Shown piece by piece: positions 12,302-25,319 of a stretch of 29,376 nt of DNA; positions within the stretch are counted from its first letter, which is position 1, and every line of letters begins with the position of its first letter. The notes beneath the pieces were generated by a model, which ran no database searches, had not been told where the DNA came from, and was given only the letters and a program-made list of their open reading frames with translations. The stretch comes from Saccoglossus kowalevskii (taxonomy: Eukaryota; Hemichordata; Enteropneusta; Harrimaniidae), in contig NW_003146115.1 in assembly GCF_000003605.2 (NCBI RefSeq), forward strand, positions 1-29,376, in the 5' to 3' direction. The position numbers and the translations under genes were made by a program.

Positions 12302-13030
12302 GTGTTGAGGTGAGCTGGGTTTCAATCCAGCAACTCATTGTATTGAGGTGAGCTGGGTTTCAATCCAGCAACTCATTGTATTGAGGTGAGCTGGGTTTCA
12401 ATCCAGCAACTCATTGTATTGAGGTGAGCTGGGTTTCAATCCAGCAACTCATTGTATTGAGGTGAGCTGGGTTTCAATCCAGCAACTCATTGTATGGAGG
12501 TGAGCTGGGTTTCAATCCAGCAACTCATTGTATTGAGGTGAGCTGGGTTTCAATCCAGCAACTCATTGTATTGAGGTGAGCTGGGTTTCAATCCAGCAAC
12601 TCATTGTGTTGAGGTGAGCTGGGTTTCAATCCAGCAACTCATTGTATTGAGGTGAGCTGGGTTTCAATCCAGCAACTCATTGTATTGAGGTGAGCTGGGT
12701 TTCAATCCAGCAACTCATTGTATTGAGGTGAGCTGGGTTTCAATCCAGCAACTCATTGTATGGAGGTGAGCTGGGTTTCAATCCAGCAACTCATTGTATT
12801 GAGGTGAGCTGGGTTTCAATCCAGCAACTCATTGTATTGAGGTGAGCTGGGTTTCAATCCAGCAACTCATTGTATTGAGGTGAGCTGGGTTTCAATCCAG
12901 CAACTCATTGTATTGAGGTGAGCTGGGTTTCAATCCAGCAACTCATTGTATTGAGGTGAGCTGGGTTTCAATCCAGCAACTCATTGTATTCAGGTGAGCT
13001 GGGTTTCAATCCAGCAACTCATTGTATTGA
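12302..13030 (+). repeat. 19-unit block, duplicated at 25320-26048 (left copy)
   Basis: Two rare TATGGAGG endings lie 266 bases apart (12491 and 12757), with a TGTGTTG unit between them (12606) and a TATTCAGG ending at 12989. All four markers recur at an offset of exactly 13018 bases (25509, 25775, 25624, 26007). The copies part after about 13030, where the next unit is GAACTGG here and GAGCTGG in the other copy. Confidence 0.85.
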
Positions 13031-16000
13031 GGTGAACTGGGTTTCAATCCAGCAACTCATTGTGTTGAGGTGAGCTGGGTTTCAATCCAGCAACTCATTG
13101 TATTGAGGTGAGCTGGGTTTCAATCCAGCAACTCATTGTATTGAGGTGAACTGGGTTTCAATCCAGCAACTCATTGTATTGAGGTGAACTGGGTTTCAAT
13201 CCAGCAACTCATTGTGTTGAGGTGAGCTGGGTTTCAATCCAGCAACTCATTGTATTGAGGTGAGCTGGGTTTCAATCCAGCAACTCATTGTATTGAGGTG
13301 AACTGGGTTTCAATCCAGCAACTCATTGTGTTGAGGTGAGCTGGGTTTCAATCCAGCAACTCATTGTATTGAGGTGAGCTGGGTTTCAATCCAGCAACTC
13401 ATTGTATTGAGGTGAGCTGGGTTTCAATCCAGCAACTCATTGTATTGAGGTGAACTGGGTTTCAATCCAGCAACTCATTGTGTTGAGGTGAGCTGGGTTT
13501 CAATCCAGCAACTCATTGTATTGAGGTGAGCTGGGTTTCAATCCAGCAACTCATTGTATTGAGGTGAGCTGGGTTTCAATCCAGCAACTCATTGTATTGA
13601 GGTGAGCTGGGTTTCAATCCAGCAACTCATTGTATTGAGGTGAGCTGGGTTTCAATCCAGCAACTCATTGTGTTGAGGTGAACTGGGTTTCAATCCAGCA
13701 ACTCATTGTATTGAGGTGAGCTGGGTTTCAATCCAGCAACTCATTGTATTGAGGTGAGCTGGGTTTCAATCCAGCAACTCATTGTATTGAGGTGAGCTGG
13801 GTTTCAATCCAGCAACTCATTGTATTGAGGTGAGCTGGGTTTCAATCCAGCAACTCATTGTGTTCAGGTGAGCTGGGTTTCAATCCAGCAACTCATTGTA
13901 TTGAGGTGAGCTGGGTTTCAATCCAGCAACTCATTGTATTGAGGTGAGCTGGGTTTCAATCCAGCAACTCATTGTATTGAGGTGAACTGGGTTTCAATCC
14001 AGCAACTCATTGTATTGAGGTGAGCTGGGTTTCAATCCAGCAACTCATTGTATTGAGGTGAGCTGGGTTTCAATCCAGCAACTCATTGTATTGAGGTGAA
14101 CTGGGTTTCAATCCAGCAACTCATTGTGTTGAGGTGAACTGGGTTTCAATCCAGCAACTCATTGTATTGAGGTGAGCTGGGTTTCAATCCAGCAACTCAT
14201 TGTATTGAGGTGAGCTGGGTTTCAATCCAGCAACTCATTGTATTGAGGTGAACTGGGTTTCAATCCAGCAACTCATTGTATTGAGGTGAGCTGGGTTTCA
14301 ATCCAGCAACTCATTGTATTGAGGTGAGCTGGGTTTCAATCCAGCAACTCATTGTATTGAGGTGAGCTGGGTTTCAATCCAGCAACTCATTGTATTGAGG
14401 TGAGCTGGGTTTCAATCCAGCAACTCATTGTATTGAGGTGAACTGGGTTTCAATCCAGCAACTCATTGTATTGAGGTGAGCTGGGTTTCAATCCAGCAAC
14501 TCATTGTGTTGAGGTGAGCTGGGTTTCAATCCAGCAACTCATTGTATTGAGGTGAGCTGGGTTTCAATCCAGCAACTCATTGTATTGAGGTGAGCTGGGT
14601 TTCAATCCAGCAACTCATTGTATTGAGGTGAACTGGGTTTCAATCCAGCAACTCATTGTATTGAGGTGAACTGGGTTTCAATCCAGCAACTCATTGTATT
14701 CAGGTGAGCTGGGTTTCAATCCAGCAACTCATTGTATTGAGGTGAGCTGGGTTTCAATCCAGCAACTCATTGTATTGAGGTGAGCTGGGTTTCAATCCAG
14801 CAACTCATTGTATTGAGGTGAGCTGGGTTTCAATCCAGCAACTCATTGTATTGAGGTGAACTGGGTTTCAATCCAGCAACTCATTGTATTGAGATGAGCT
14901 GGGTTTCAATCCAGCAACTCATTGTGTTGAGGTGAGCTGGGTTTCAATCCAGCAACTCATTGTATTGAGGTGAGCTGGGTTTCAATCCAGCAACTCATTG
15001 TATTGAGGTGAGCTGGGTTTCAATCCAGCAACTCATTGTGTTGAGGTGAACTGGGTTTCAATCCAGCAACTCATTGTATTGAGGTGAGCTGGGTTTCAAT
15101 CCAGCAACTCATTGTATTGAGGTGAGCTGGGTTTCAATCCAGCAACTCATTGTATTGAGGTGAGCTGGGTTTCAATCCAGCAACTCATTGTATTGAGGTG
15201 AGCTGGGTTTCAATCCAGCAACTCATTGTATTGAGGTGAGCTGGGTTTCAATCCAGTAACTCATTGTATTGAGGTGAGCTGGGTTTCAATCCAGCAACTC
15301 ATTGTATTGAGGTGAGCTGGGTTTCAATCCAGCAACTCATTGTATTGAGGTGAGCTGGGTTTCAATCCAGCAACTCATTGTATTGAGGTGAACTGGGTTT
15401 CAATCCAGCAACTCATTGTATTGAGGTGAACTGGGTTTCAATCCAGCAACTCATTGTATTGAGGTGAACTGGGTTTCAATCCAGCAACTCATTGTATTGA
15501 GGTGAGCTGGGTTTCAATCCAGCAACTCATTGTATTGAGGTGAACTGGGTTTCAATCCAGCAACTCATTGTATTGAGGTGAGCTGGGTTTCAATCCAGCA
15601 ACTCATTGTATTGAGGTGAACTGGGTTTCAATCCAGCAACTCATTGTATTGAGGTGAGCTGGGTTTCAATCCAGCAACTCATTGTGTTGAGGTGAGCTGG
15701 GTTTCAATCCAGCAACTCATTGTATTGAGGTGAGCTGGGTTTCAATCCAGCAACTCATTGTATTGAGGTGAACTGGGTTTCAATCCAGCAACTCATTGTA
15801 TTGAGGTGAACTGGGTTTCAATCCAGCAACTCATTGTGTTGAGGTGAGCTGGGTTTCAATCCAGCAACTCATTGTATTGAGGTGAGCTGGGTTTCAATCC
15901 AGCAACTCATTGTATTGAGGTGAGCTGGGTTTCAATCCAGCAACTCATTGTATTGAGGTGAGCTGGGTTTCAATCCAGCAACTCATTGTATTGAGGTGAG

Positions 16001-16089
16001 CTGGGTTTCAATCCAGCAACTCATTGTGTTGAGGTGAGCTGGGTTTCAATCCAGCAACTCATTGTATTGAGGTGAACTGGGTTTCAATC

Positions 16090-16510
16090 CAGCAACTCAT
16101 TGTATTGAGGTGAGCTGGGTTTCAATCCAGCAACTCATTGTATTGAGGTGAGCTGGGTTTCAATCCAGCAACTCATTGTATTGAGGTGAGCTGGGTTTCA
16201 ATCCAGCAACTCATTGTATTGAGGTGAGCTGGGTTTCAATCCAGCAACTCATTGTGTTGAGGTGAGCTGGGTTTCAATCCAGCAACTCATTGTATTGAGG
16301 TGAGCTGGGTTTCAATCCAGCAACTCATTGTATTAAGGTGAGCTGGGTTTCAATCCAGCAACTCATTGTATTAAGGTGAGCTGGGTTTCAATCCAGCAAC
16401 TCATTGTGTTGAGGTGAGCTGGGTTTCAATCCAGCAACTCATTGTATTGAGGTGAACTGGGTTTCAATCCAGCAACTCATTGTATTGAGGTGAGCTGGGT
16501 TTCAATCCAG
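16090..16510 (+). repeat. Duplicated block marked by a TATTAAGG pair (right copy)
   Basis: This is the partner of the 7350-7770 block at an offset of 230 units. It abuts block C directly on its right, whereas its partner at 7770 is about 1.1 kb from block B. Different source blocks have therefore been brought together, or intervening units were lost. Confidence 0.82.
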
Positions 16511-17324
16511 TAACTCATTGTATTGAGGTGAGCTGGGTTTCAATCCAGCAACTCATTGTATTGAGGTGAGCTGGGTTTCAATCCAGTAACTCATTGTATT
16601 GAGGTGAGCTGGGTTTCAATCCAGCAACTCATTGTATTGAGGTGAACTGGGTTTCAATCCAGTAACTCATTGTATTGAGGTGAGCTGGGTTTCAATCCAG
16701 CAACTCATTGTATTGAGGTGAACTGGGTTTCAATCCAGCAACTCATTGTATTGAGGTGAGCTGGGTTTCAATCCAGCAACTCATTGTATTGAGGTGAACT
16801 GGGTTTCAATCCAGCAACTCATTGTATTGAGGTGAACTGGGTTTCAATCCAGCAACTCATTGTATTGAGGTGAACTGGGTTTCAATCCAGCAACTCATTG
16901 TATTGAGGTGAACTGGGTTTCAATCCAGCAACTCATTGTATTGAGGTGAACTGGGTTTCAATCCAGTAACTCATTGTATTGAGGTGAGCTGGGTTTCAAT
17001 CCAGCAACTCATTGTATTGAGGTGAGCTGGGTTTCAATCCAGCAACTCATTGTATTGAGGTGAGCTGGGTTTCAATCCAGCAACTCATTGTATTGAGGTG
17101 AGCTGGGTTTCAATCCAGTAACTCATTGTATTGAGGTGAACTGGGTTTCAATCCAGCAACTCATTGTATTGAGATGAGCTGGGTTTCAATCCAGTAACTC
17201 ATTGTATTGAGGTGAGCTGGGTTTCAATCCAGTAACTCATTGTATTGAGGTGAACTGGGTTTCAATCCAGCAACTCATTGTATTGAGATGAGCTGGGTTT
17301 CAATCCAGCAACTCATTGTATTGA
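16489..17324 (+). repeat. Barcode block C (copy of B)
   Basis: This block matches block B unit for unit except for one additional GAACTGG unit, and it then joins directly to a unit with the rare CAACCTATTG variant (unit 17325). In the block B region that rare unit sits at 10181, which is 13 units further away relative to the copy. So either the 9.69-10.18 kb segment expanded, or block C lost about 494 bp. Confidence 0.78.
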
Positions 17325-19859
17325 GGTGAGCTGGGTTTCAATCCAGCAACCTATTGTATTGAGGTGAACTGGGTTTCAATCCAGCAACTCATTGTATTGA
17401 GGTGAGCTGGGTTTCAATCCAGCAACTCATTGTATTGAGGTGAGCTGGGTTTCAATCCAGCAACTCATTGTATTGAGGTGAGCTGGGTTTCAATCCAGCA
17501 ACTCATTGTATTGAGGTGAGCTGGGTTTCAATCCAGTAACTCATTGTATTGAGGTGAGCTGGGTTTCAATCCAGCAACTCATTGTATTGAGGTGAGCTGG
17601 GTTTCAATCCAGCAACTCATTGTATTGAGATGAACTGGGTTTCAATCCAGCAACTCATTGTATTGAGGTGAACTGGGTTTCAATCCAGCAACTCATTGTA
17701 TTGAGGTGAGCTGGGTTTCAATCCAGCAACTCATTGTATTGAGGTGAGCTGGGTTTCAATCCAGCAACTCATTGTATTGAGGTGAACTGGGTTTCAATCC
17801 AGCAACTCATTGTATTGAGGTGAACTGGGTTTCAATCCAGCAACTCATTGTATTGAGGTGAACTGGGTTTCAATCCAGCAACTCATTGTATTGAGGTGAA
17901 CTGGGTTTCAATCCAGCAACTCATTGTATTGAGGTGAACTGGGTTTCAATCCAGCAACTCATTGTATTGAGGTGAGCTGGGTTTCAATCCAGCAACTCAT
18001 TGTATTGAGGTGAACTGGGTTTCAATCCAGCAACTCATTGTATTGAGGTGAGCTGGGTTTCAATCCAGTAACTCATTGTATTGAGGTGAGCTGGGTTTCA
18101 ATCCAGCAACTCATTGTATTGAGGTGAGCTGGGTTTCAATCCAGTAACTCATTGTATTGAGGTGAGCTGGGTTTCAATCCAGCAACTCATTGTATTGAGG
18201 TGAACTGGGTTTCAATCCATGCAACTCATTGTATTGAGGTGAGCTGGGTTTCAATCCAGCAACTCATTGTATTGAGGTGAACTGGGTTTCAATCCAGCAA
18301 CTCATTGTATTGAGGTGAGCTGGGTTTCAATCCAGCAACTCATTGTATTGAGATGAGCTGGGTTTCAATCCAGCAACTCATTGTATTGAGGTGAGCTGGG
18401 TTTCAATCCAGCAACTCATTGTATTGAGGTGAACTGGGTTTCAATCCAGCAACTCATTGTATTGAGGTGAGCTGGGTTTCAATCCAGCAACTCATTGTAT
18501 TGAGATGAGCTGGGTTTCAATCCAGCAACTCATTGTATTGAGGTGAGCTGGGTTTCAATCCAGCAACTCATTGTATTGAGGTGAGCTGGGTTTCAATCCA
18601 GCAACTCATTGTATTGAGGTGAGCTGGGTTTCAATCCAGCAACTCATTGTATTGAGGTGAGCTGGGTTTCAATCCAGCAACTCATTGTATTGAGATGAGC
18701 TGGGTTTCAATCCAGCAACTCATTGTATTGAGGTGAGCTGGGTTTCAATCCAGCAACTCATTGTATTGAGGTGAACTGGGTTTCAATCCAGCAACTCATT
18801 GTATTGAGGTGAGCTGGGTTTCAATCCAGCAACTCATTGTATTGAGATGAGCTGGGTTTCAATCCAGCAACTCATTGTATTGAGGTGAGCTGGGTTTCAA
18901 TCCAGCAACTCATTGTATTGAGGTGAGCTGGGTTTCAATCCAGCAACTCATTGTATTGAGGTGAGCTGGGTTTCAATCCAGCAACTCATTGTATTGAGGT
19001 GAGCTGGGTTTCAATCCAGCAACTCATTGTATTGAGGTGAGCTGGGTTTCAATCCAGCAACTCATTGTGTTGAGGTGAACTGGGTTTCAATCCAGCAACT
19101 CATTGTATTGAGGTGAGCTGGGTTTCAATCCAGCAACTCATTGTATTGAGGTGAGCTGGGTTTCAATCCAGCAACTCATTGTGTTGAGGTGAGCTGGGTT
19201 TCAATCCAGCAACTCATTGTATTGAGGTGAGCTGGGTTTCAATCCAGCAACTCATTGTATTGAGGTGAGCTGGGTTTCAATCCAGCAACTCATTGTGTTG
19301 AGGTGAGCTGGGTTTCAATCCAGCAACTCATTGTATTGAGGTGAACTGGGTTTCAATCCAGCAACTCATTGTATTGAGGTGAGCTGGGTTTCAATCCAGC
19401 AACTCATTGTATTGAGGTGAGCTGGGTTTCAATCCAGCAACTCATTGTATTGAGGTGAGCTGGGTTTCAATCCAGCAACTCATTGTGTTGAGGTGAGCTG
19501 GGTTTCAATCCAGCAACTCATTGTGTTGACGTGAGCTGGGTTTCAATCCAGCAACTCATTGTATTGAGGTGAGCTGGGTTTCAATCCAGCAACTCATTGT
19601 ATTGAGGTGAGCTGGGTTTCAATCCAGCAACTCATTGTATTGAGGTGAGCTGGGTTTCAATCCAGCAACTCATTGTGTTGAGGTGAACTGGGGTTTCAAT
19701 CCAGCAACTCATTGTGTTGAGGTGAGCTGGGTTTCAATCCAGCAACTCATTGTGTTGAGGTGAGCTGGGTTTCAATCCAGCAACTCATTGTATTGAGGTG
19801 AACTGGGTTTCAATCCAGCAACTCATTGTGTTGAGGTGAGCTGGGTTTCAATCCAGCAA

Positions 19860-20030
19860 CTCATTGCATTGAGGTGAGCTGGGTTTTAATCCAGCAACTC
19901 ATTGTATTGAGGTGAGCTGGGTTTCAATCCAGCAACTCATTGTGTTGAGGTGAGCTGGGTTTCAATCCAGCAACTCATTGCATTGAGGTGAGCTGGGTTT
20001 TAATCCAGCAACTCATTGTATTGAGGTGAG
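19860..20030 (+). repeat. 3-unit (114-bp) duplication with GCATTGAGG and TTTTAATCC
   Basis: A string of TGTGTTGAGG unit, GCATTGAGG ending, then a unit with GGGTTTTAATCC occurs twice 114 bases apart (GCATTG near 19866 and 19980). A third TTTTAATCC unit lies near 20188. This is a small, clear example of three-unit duplication. Confidence 0.75.
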
Positions 20031-21852
20031 CTGGGTTTCAATCCAGCAACTCATTGTATTGAGGTGAACTGGGTTTCAATCCAGCAACTCATTGTATTGA
20101 GGTGAGCTGGGTTTCAATCCAGCAACTCATTGTATTGAGGTGAACTGGGTTTCAATCCAGCAACTCATTGTATTGAGGTGAGCTGGGTTTTAATCCAGCA
20201 ACTCATTGTATTGAGGTGAGCTGGGTTTCAATCCAGCAACTCATTGTATTGAGGTGAACTGGGTTTCAATCCAGCAACTCATTGTATTGAGGTGAACTGG
20301 GTTTCAATCCAGCAACTCATTGTATTGAGGTGAGCTGGGTTTCAATCCAGCAACTCATTGTATTGAGGTGAGCTGGGTTTCAATCCAGCAACTCATTGTG
20401 TTGAGGTGAGCTGGGTTTCAATCCAGCAACTCATTGTGTTGAGGTGAGCTGGGTTTCAATCCAGCAACTCATTGTATGAGGTGAGCTGGGTTTCAATCCA
20501 GCAACTCATTGTATGAGGTGAGCTGGGTTTCAATCCAGCAACTCATTGTATTGAGGTGAGCTGGGTTTCAATCCAGCAACTCATTGTATTGAGGTGAGCT
20601 GGGTTTCAATCCAGCAACTCATTGTATTGAGGTGAGCTGGGTTTCAATCCAGCAACTCATTGTGTTGAGGTGAGCTGGGTTTCAATCCAGCAACTCATTG
20701 TGTTCAGGTGAGCTGTGTTTCAATCCAGCAACTCATTGTATTGAGGTGAGCTGTGTTTCAATCCAGCAACTCATTGTATTGAGGTGAGCTGGGTTTCAAT
20801 CCAGCAACTCATTGTATTGAGGTGAGCTGGGTTTCAATCCAGCAACTCATTGTATTGAGGTGAGCTGGGTTTCAATCCAGCAACTCATTGTGTTGAGGTG
20901 AACTGGGTTTCAATCCAGCAACTCATTGTGTTGAGGTGAACTGGGTTTCAATCCAGCAACTCATTGTATTGAGGTGAACTGGGTTTCAATCCAGCAACTC
21001 ATTGTATTGAGGTGAGCTGGGTTTCAATCCAGCAACTCATTGTGTTGAGGTGAACTGGGTTTCAATCCAGCAACTCATTGTATTGAGGTGAGCTGGGTTT
21101 CAATCCAGCAACTCATTGTGTTGAGGTGAACTGGGTTTCAATCCAGCAACTCATTGTGTTGAGGTGAACTGGGTTTCAATCCAGCAACTCATTGTGTTGA
21201 GGTGAGCTGGGTTTCAATCCAGCAACTCATTGTATTGAGGTGAACTGGGTTTCAATCCAGCAACTCATTGTATTGAGGTGAGCTGGGTTTCAATCCAGCA
21301 ACTCATTGTATTGAGGTGAGCTGGGTTTCAATCCAGCAACTCATTGTATTGAGGTGAGCTGGGTTTCAATCCAGCAACTCATTGTGTTGAGGTGAACTGG
21401 GTTTCAATCCAGCAACTCATTGTGTTGAGGTGAGCTGGGTTTCAATCCAGCAACTCATTGTATTGAGGTGAACTGGGTTTCAATCCAGTAACTCATTGTA
21501 TTGAGATGAGCTGGGTTTCAATCCAGCAACTCATTGTATTGAGGTGAACTGGGTTTCAATCCAGCAACTCATTGTATTGAGGTGAGCTGGGTTTCAATCC
21601 AGCAACTCATTGTATTGAGGTGAGCTGGGTTTCAATCCAGCAACTCATTGTATTGAGGTGAGCTGGGTTTCAATCCAGCAACTCATTGTGTTGAGGTGAA
21701 CTGGGTTTCAATCCAGCAACTCATTGTGTTGAGGTGAGCTGGGTTTCAATCCAGCAACTCATTGTGTTGAGGTGAGCTGGGTTTCAATCCAGCAACTCAT
21801 TGTATTGAGGTGAGCTGGGTTTCAATCCAGCAACTCATTGTGTTGAGGTGAA

Positions 21853-22421
21853 CTGGGTTTCAATCCAGCAACTCATTGTATTGAGGTGAACTGGGTTTCA
21901 ATCCAGCAACTCATTGTATTGAGGTGAACTGGGTTTCAATCCAGCAACTCATTGTATTGAGGTGAACTGGGTTTCAATCCAGCAACTCATTGTATTCAGG
22001 TGAGCTGGGTTTCAATCCAGCAACTCATTGTATTGAGGTGAGCTGGGTTTCAATCCAGCAACTCATTGTGTTCAGGTGAGCTGGGTTTCAATCCAGCAAC
22101 TCATTGTATTGAGGTGAGCTGGGTTTCAATCCAGCAACTCATTGTATTGAGGTGAGCTGGGTTTCAATCCAGCAACTCATTGTATTGAGGTGAACTGGGT
22201 TTCAATCCAGCAACTCATTGTATTGAGGTGAACTGGGTTTCAATCCAGCAACTCATTGTATTGAGGTGAGCTGGGTTTCAATCCAGCAACTCATTGTATT
22301 GAGGTGAACTGGGTTTCAATCCAGCAACTCATTGTATTGAGGTGAACTGGGTTTCAATCCAGCAACTCATTGTATTGAGGTGAGCTGGGTTTCAATCCAG
22401 CAACTCATTGTATTGAGGTGA
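21853..22421 (+). repeat. 15-unit block repeated at a 1140-bp period (first copy)
   Basis: 569 bases are identical to 22993-23561, at an offset of 1140 bases or exactly 30 units. The block opens with GAACTGG units, then TATTCAGG, then TGTGTTCAGG two units later, then a mix of GAGCTGG and GAACTGG. The same opening string also occurs from 2785 (with one additional GAACTGG unit later) and from 5889 (shorter), so at least four copies exist. Confidence 0.88.
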
Positions 22422-22992
22422 ACTGGGTTTCAATCCAGCAACTCATTGTATTGAGGTGAGCTGGGTTTCAATCCAGCAACTCATTGTATTGAGGTGAACT
22501 GGGTTTCAATCCAGCAACTCATTGTATTGAGGTGAGCTGGGTTTCAATCCAGCAACTCATTGTGTTGAGGTGAGCTGGGTTTCAATCCAGCAACTCATTG
22601 TATTGAGGTGAGCTGGGTTTCAATCCAGCAACTCATTGTATTGAGGTGAACTGGGTTTCAATCCAGCAACTCATTGTATTGAGGTGAACTGGGTTTCAAT
22701 CCAGCAACTCATTGTGTTGAGGTGAGCTGGGTTTCAATCCAGCAACTCATTGTATTGAGGTGAGCTGGGTTTCAATCCAGCAACTCATTGTATTGAGGTG
22801 AGCTGGGTTTCAATCCAGCAACTCATTGTATTGAGGTGAGCTGGGTTTCAATCCAGCAACTCATTGTATTGAGGTGAGCTGGGTTTCAATCCAGCAACTC
22901 ATTGTGTTCAGGTGAGCTGGGTTTCAATCCAGCAACTCATTGTATTGAGGTGAGCTGGGTTTCAATCCAGCAACTCATTGTGTTGAGGTGAG

Positions 22993-23561
22993 CTGGGTTT
23001 CAATCCAGCAACTCATTGTATTGAGGTGAACTGGGTTTCAATCCAGCAACTCATTGTATTGAGGTGAACTGGGTTTCAATCCAGCAACTCATTGTATTGA
23101 GGTGAACTGGGTTTCAATCCAGCAACTCATTGTATTCAGGTGAGCTGGGTTTCAATCCAGCAACTCATTGTATTGAGGTGAGCTGGGTTTCAATCCAGCA
23201 ACTCATTGTGTTCAGGTGAGCTGGGTTTCAATCCAGCAACTCATTGTATTGAGGTGAGCTGGGTTTCAATCCAGCAACTCATTGTATTGAGGTGAGCTGG
23301 GTTTCAATCCAGCAACTCATTGTATTGAGGTGAACTGGGTTTCAATCCAGCAACTCATTGTATTGAGGTGAACTGGGTTTCAATCCAGCAACTCATTGTA
23401 TTGAGGTGAGCTGGGTTTCAATCCAGCAACTCATTGTATTGAGGTGAACTGGGTTTCAATCCAGCAACTCATTGTATTGAGGTGAACTGGGTTTCAATCC
23501 AGCAACTCATTGTATTGAGGTGAGCTGGGTTTCAATCCAGCAACTCATTGTATTGAGGTGA
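22993..23561 (+). repeat. 15-unit block (second copy, identical)
   Basis: This is identical to 21853-22421 over 569 bases by line-by-line reading. It ends just before the degraded patch at 23579-23702. Identity between copies 1.1 kb apart suggests a recent exchange or an assembly repeat. Confidence 0.88.
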
Positions 23562-23578
23562 GCTGGGTTTCAATCCAG

Positions 23579-23702
23579 CACTCATTGTATTGAGTGAGCT
23601 GGGTTTCAATCCAGCACTCATTGTATTGAGGTGACTGGGTTTCATCAGCACTCATGTATGAGGTGAACTGGGTTTCAATCCAGCAACTCATGTATGAGTG
23701 AG
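23579..23702 (+). repeat. Second, stronger degraded patch
   Basis: Three to four units have many one-base losses, including TTTCATCAGCACTCATGTAT, all in AA, TT, CC or GG doublets. The patch lies immediately after the second identical 15-unit block and before clean units. It disturbs the 38-base phase, so offsets that span it are not multiples of 38. Confidence 0.75.
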
Positions 23703-24038
23703 CTGGGTTTCAATCCAGCAACTTATTGTATTGAGGTGAACTGGGTTTCAATCCAGCAACTCATTGTATTGAGGTGAGCTGGGTTTCAATCCAGCAACTC
23801 ATTGTATTGAGGTGAGCTGGGTTTCAATCCAGCAACTCATTGTATTGAGGTGAGCTGGGTTTCAATCCAGCAACTCATTGTATTGAGGTGAGCTGGGTTT
23901 CAATCCAGTAACTCATTGTATTGAGGTGAGCTGGGTTTCAATCCAGCAACTCATTGTATTGAGGTGAGCTGGGTTTCAATCCAGCAACTCATTGTATTGA
24001 GGTGAACTGGGTTTCAATCCAGCAACTCATTGTATTGA

Positions 24039-24684
24039 GGTGAGCTGGGTTTCAATCCAGCAACTCATTGTATTGAGGTGAGCTGGGTTTCAATCCAGCA
24101 ACTCATTGTATTGAGGTGAGCTGGGTTTCAATCCAGCAACTCATTGTATTGAGGTGAGCTGGGTTTCAATCCAGCAACTCATTGTATTGAGGTGAGCTGG
24201 GTTTCAATCCAGCAACTCATTGTATTGAGGTGAGCTGGGTTTCAATCCAGCAACTCATTGTATTGAGGTGAGCTGGGTTTCAATCCAGCAACTCATTGTA
24301 TTGAGGTGAGCTGGGTTTCAATCCAGCAACTCATTGTATTGAGGTGAGCTGGGTTTCAATCCAGCAACTCATTGTATTGAGGTGAGCTGGGTTTCAATCC
24401 AGCAACTCATTGTATTGAGGTGAGCTGGGTTTCAATCCAGCAACTCATTGTATTGAGGTGAGCTGGGTTTCAATCCAGCAACTCATTGTATTGAGGTGAG
24501 CTGGGTTTCAATCCAGCAACTCATTGTATTGAGGTGAGCTGGGTTTCAATCCAGCAACTCATTGTATTGAGGTGAGCTGGGTTTCAATCCAGCAACTCAT
24601 TGTATTGAGGTGAGCTGGGTTTCAATCCAGCAACTCATTGTATTGAGGTGAGCTGGGTTTCAATCCAGCAACTCATTGTATTGA
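24039..24684 (+). repeat. Run of 17 identical consensus units
   Basis: Every unit from 24039 to 24684 carries the consensus base at every site (17 times 38 is 646 bases), bounded on both sides by GAACTGG units. It is the longest variant-free run I noticed; another of about 11 units is at 10865-11282. Such a run points to very recent tandem amplification of one unit or to assembly expansion. Confidence 0.8.
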
Positions 24685-25319
24685 GGTGAACTGGGTTTCA
24701 ATCCAGCAACTCATTGTATTGAGGTGAACTGGGTTTCAATCCAGCAACTCATTGTATTGAGGTGAACTGGGTTTCAATCCAGCAACTCATTGTATTGAGG
24801 TGAGCTGGGTTTCAATCCAGCAACTCATTGTATTGAGGTGAACTGGGTTTCAATCCAGCAACTCATTGTATTGAGGTGAGCTGGGTTTCAATCCAGCAAC
24901 TCATTGTATTGAGGTGAACTGGGTTTCAATCCAGCAACTCATTGTATTGAGGTGAGCTGGGTTTCAATCCAGCAACTCATTGTGTTGAGGTGAGCTGGGT
25001 TTCAATCCAGCAACTCATTGTATTGAGGTGAGCTGGGTTTCAATCCAGCAACTCATTGTATTGAGGTGAACTGGGTTTCAATCCAGCAACTCATTGTATT
25101 GAGGTGAACTGGGTTTCAATCCAGCAACTCATTGTGTTGAGGTGAGCTGGGTTTCAATCCAGCAACTCATTGTATTGAGGTGAGCTGGGTTTCAATCCAG
25201 CAACTCATTGTATTGAGGTGAGCTGGGTTCAATCCAGCAACTCATTGTATGAGGTGAGCTGGGTTTCAATCCAGCAACTCATTGTGTGAGGTGAGCTGGG
25301 TTCAATCCAGCAACTCATT

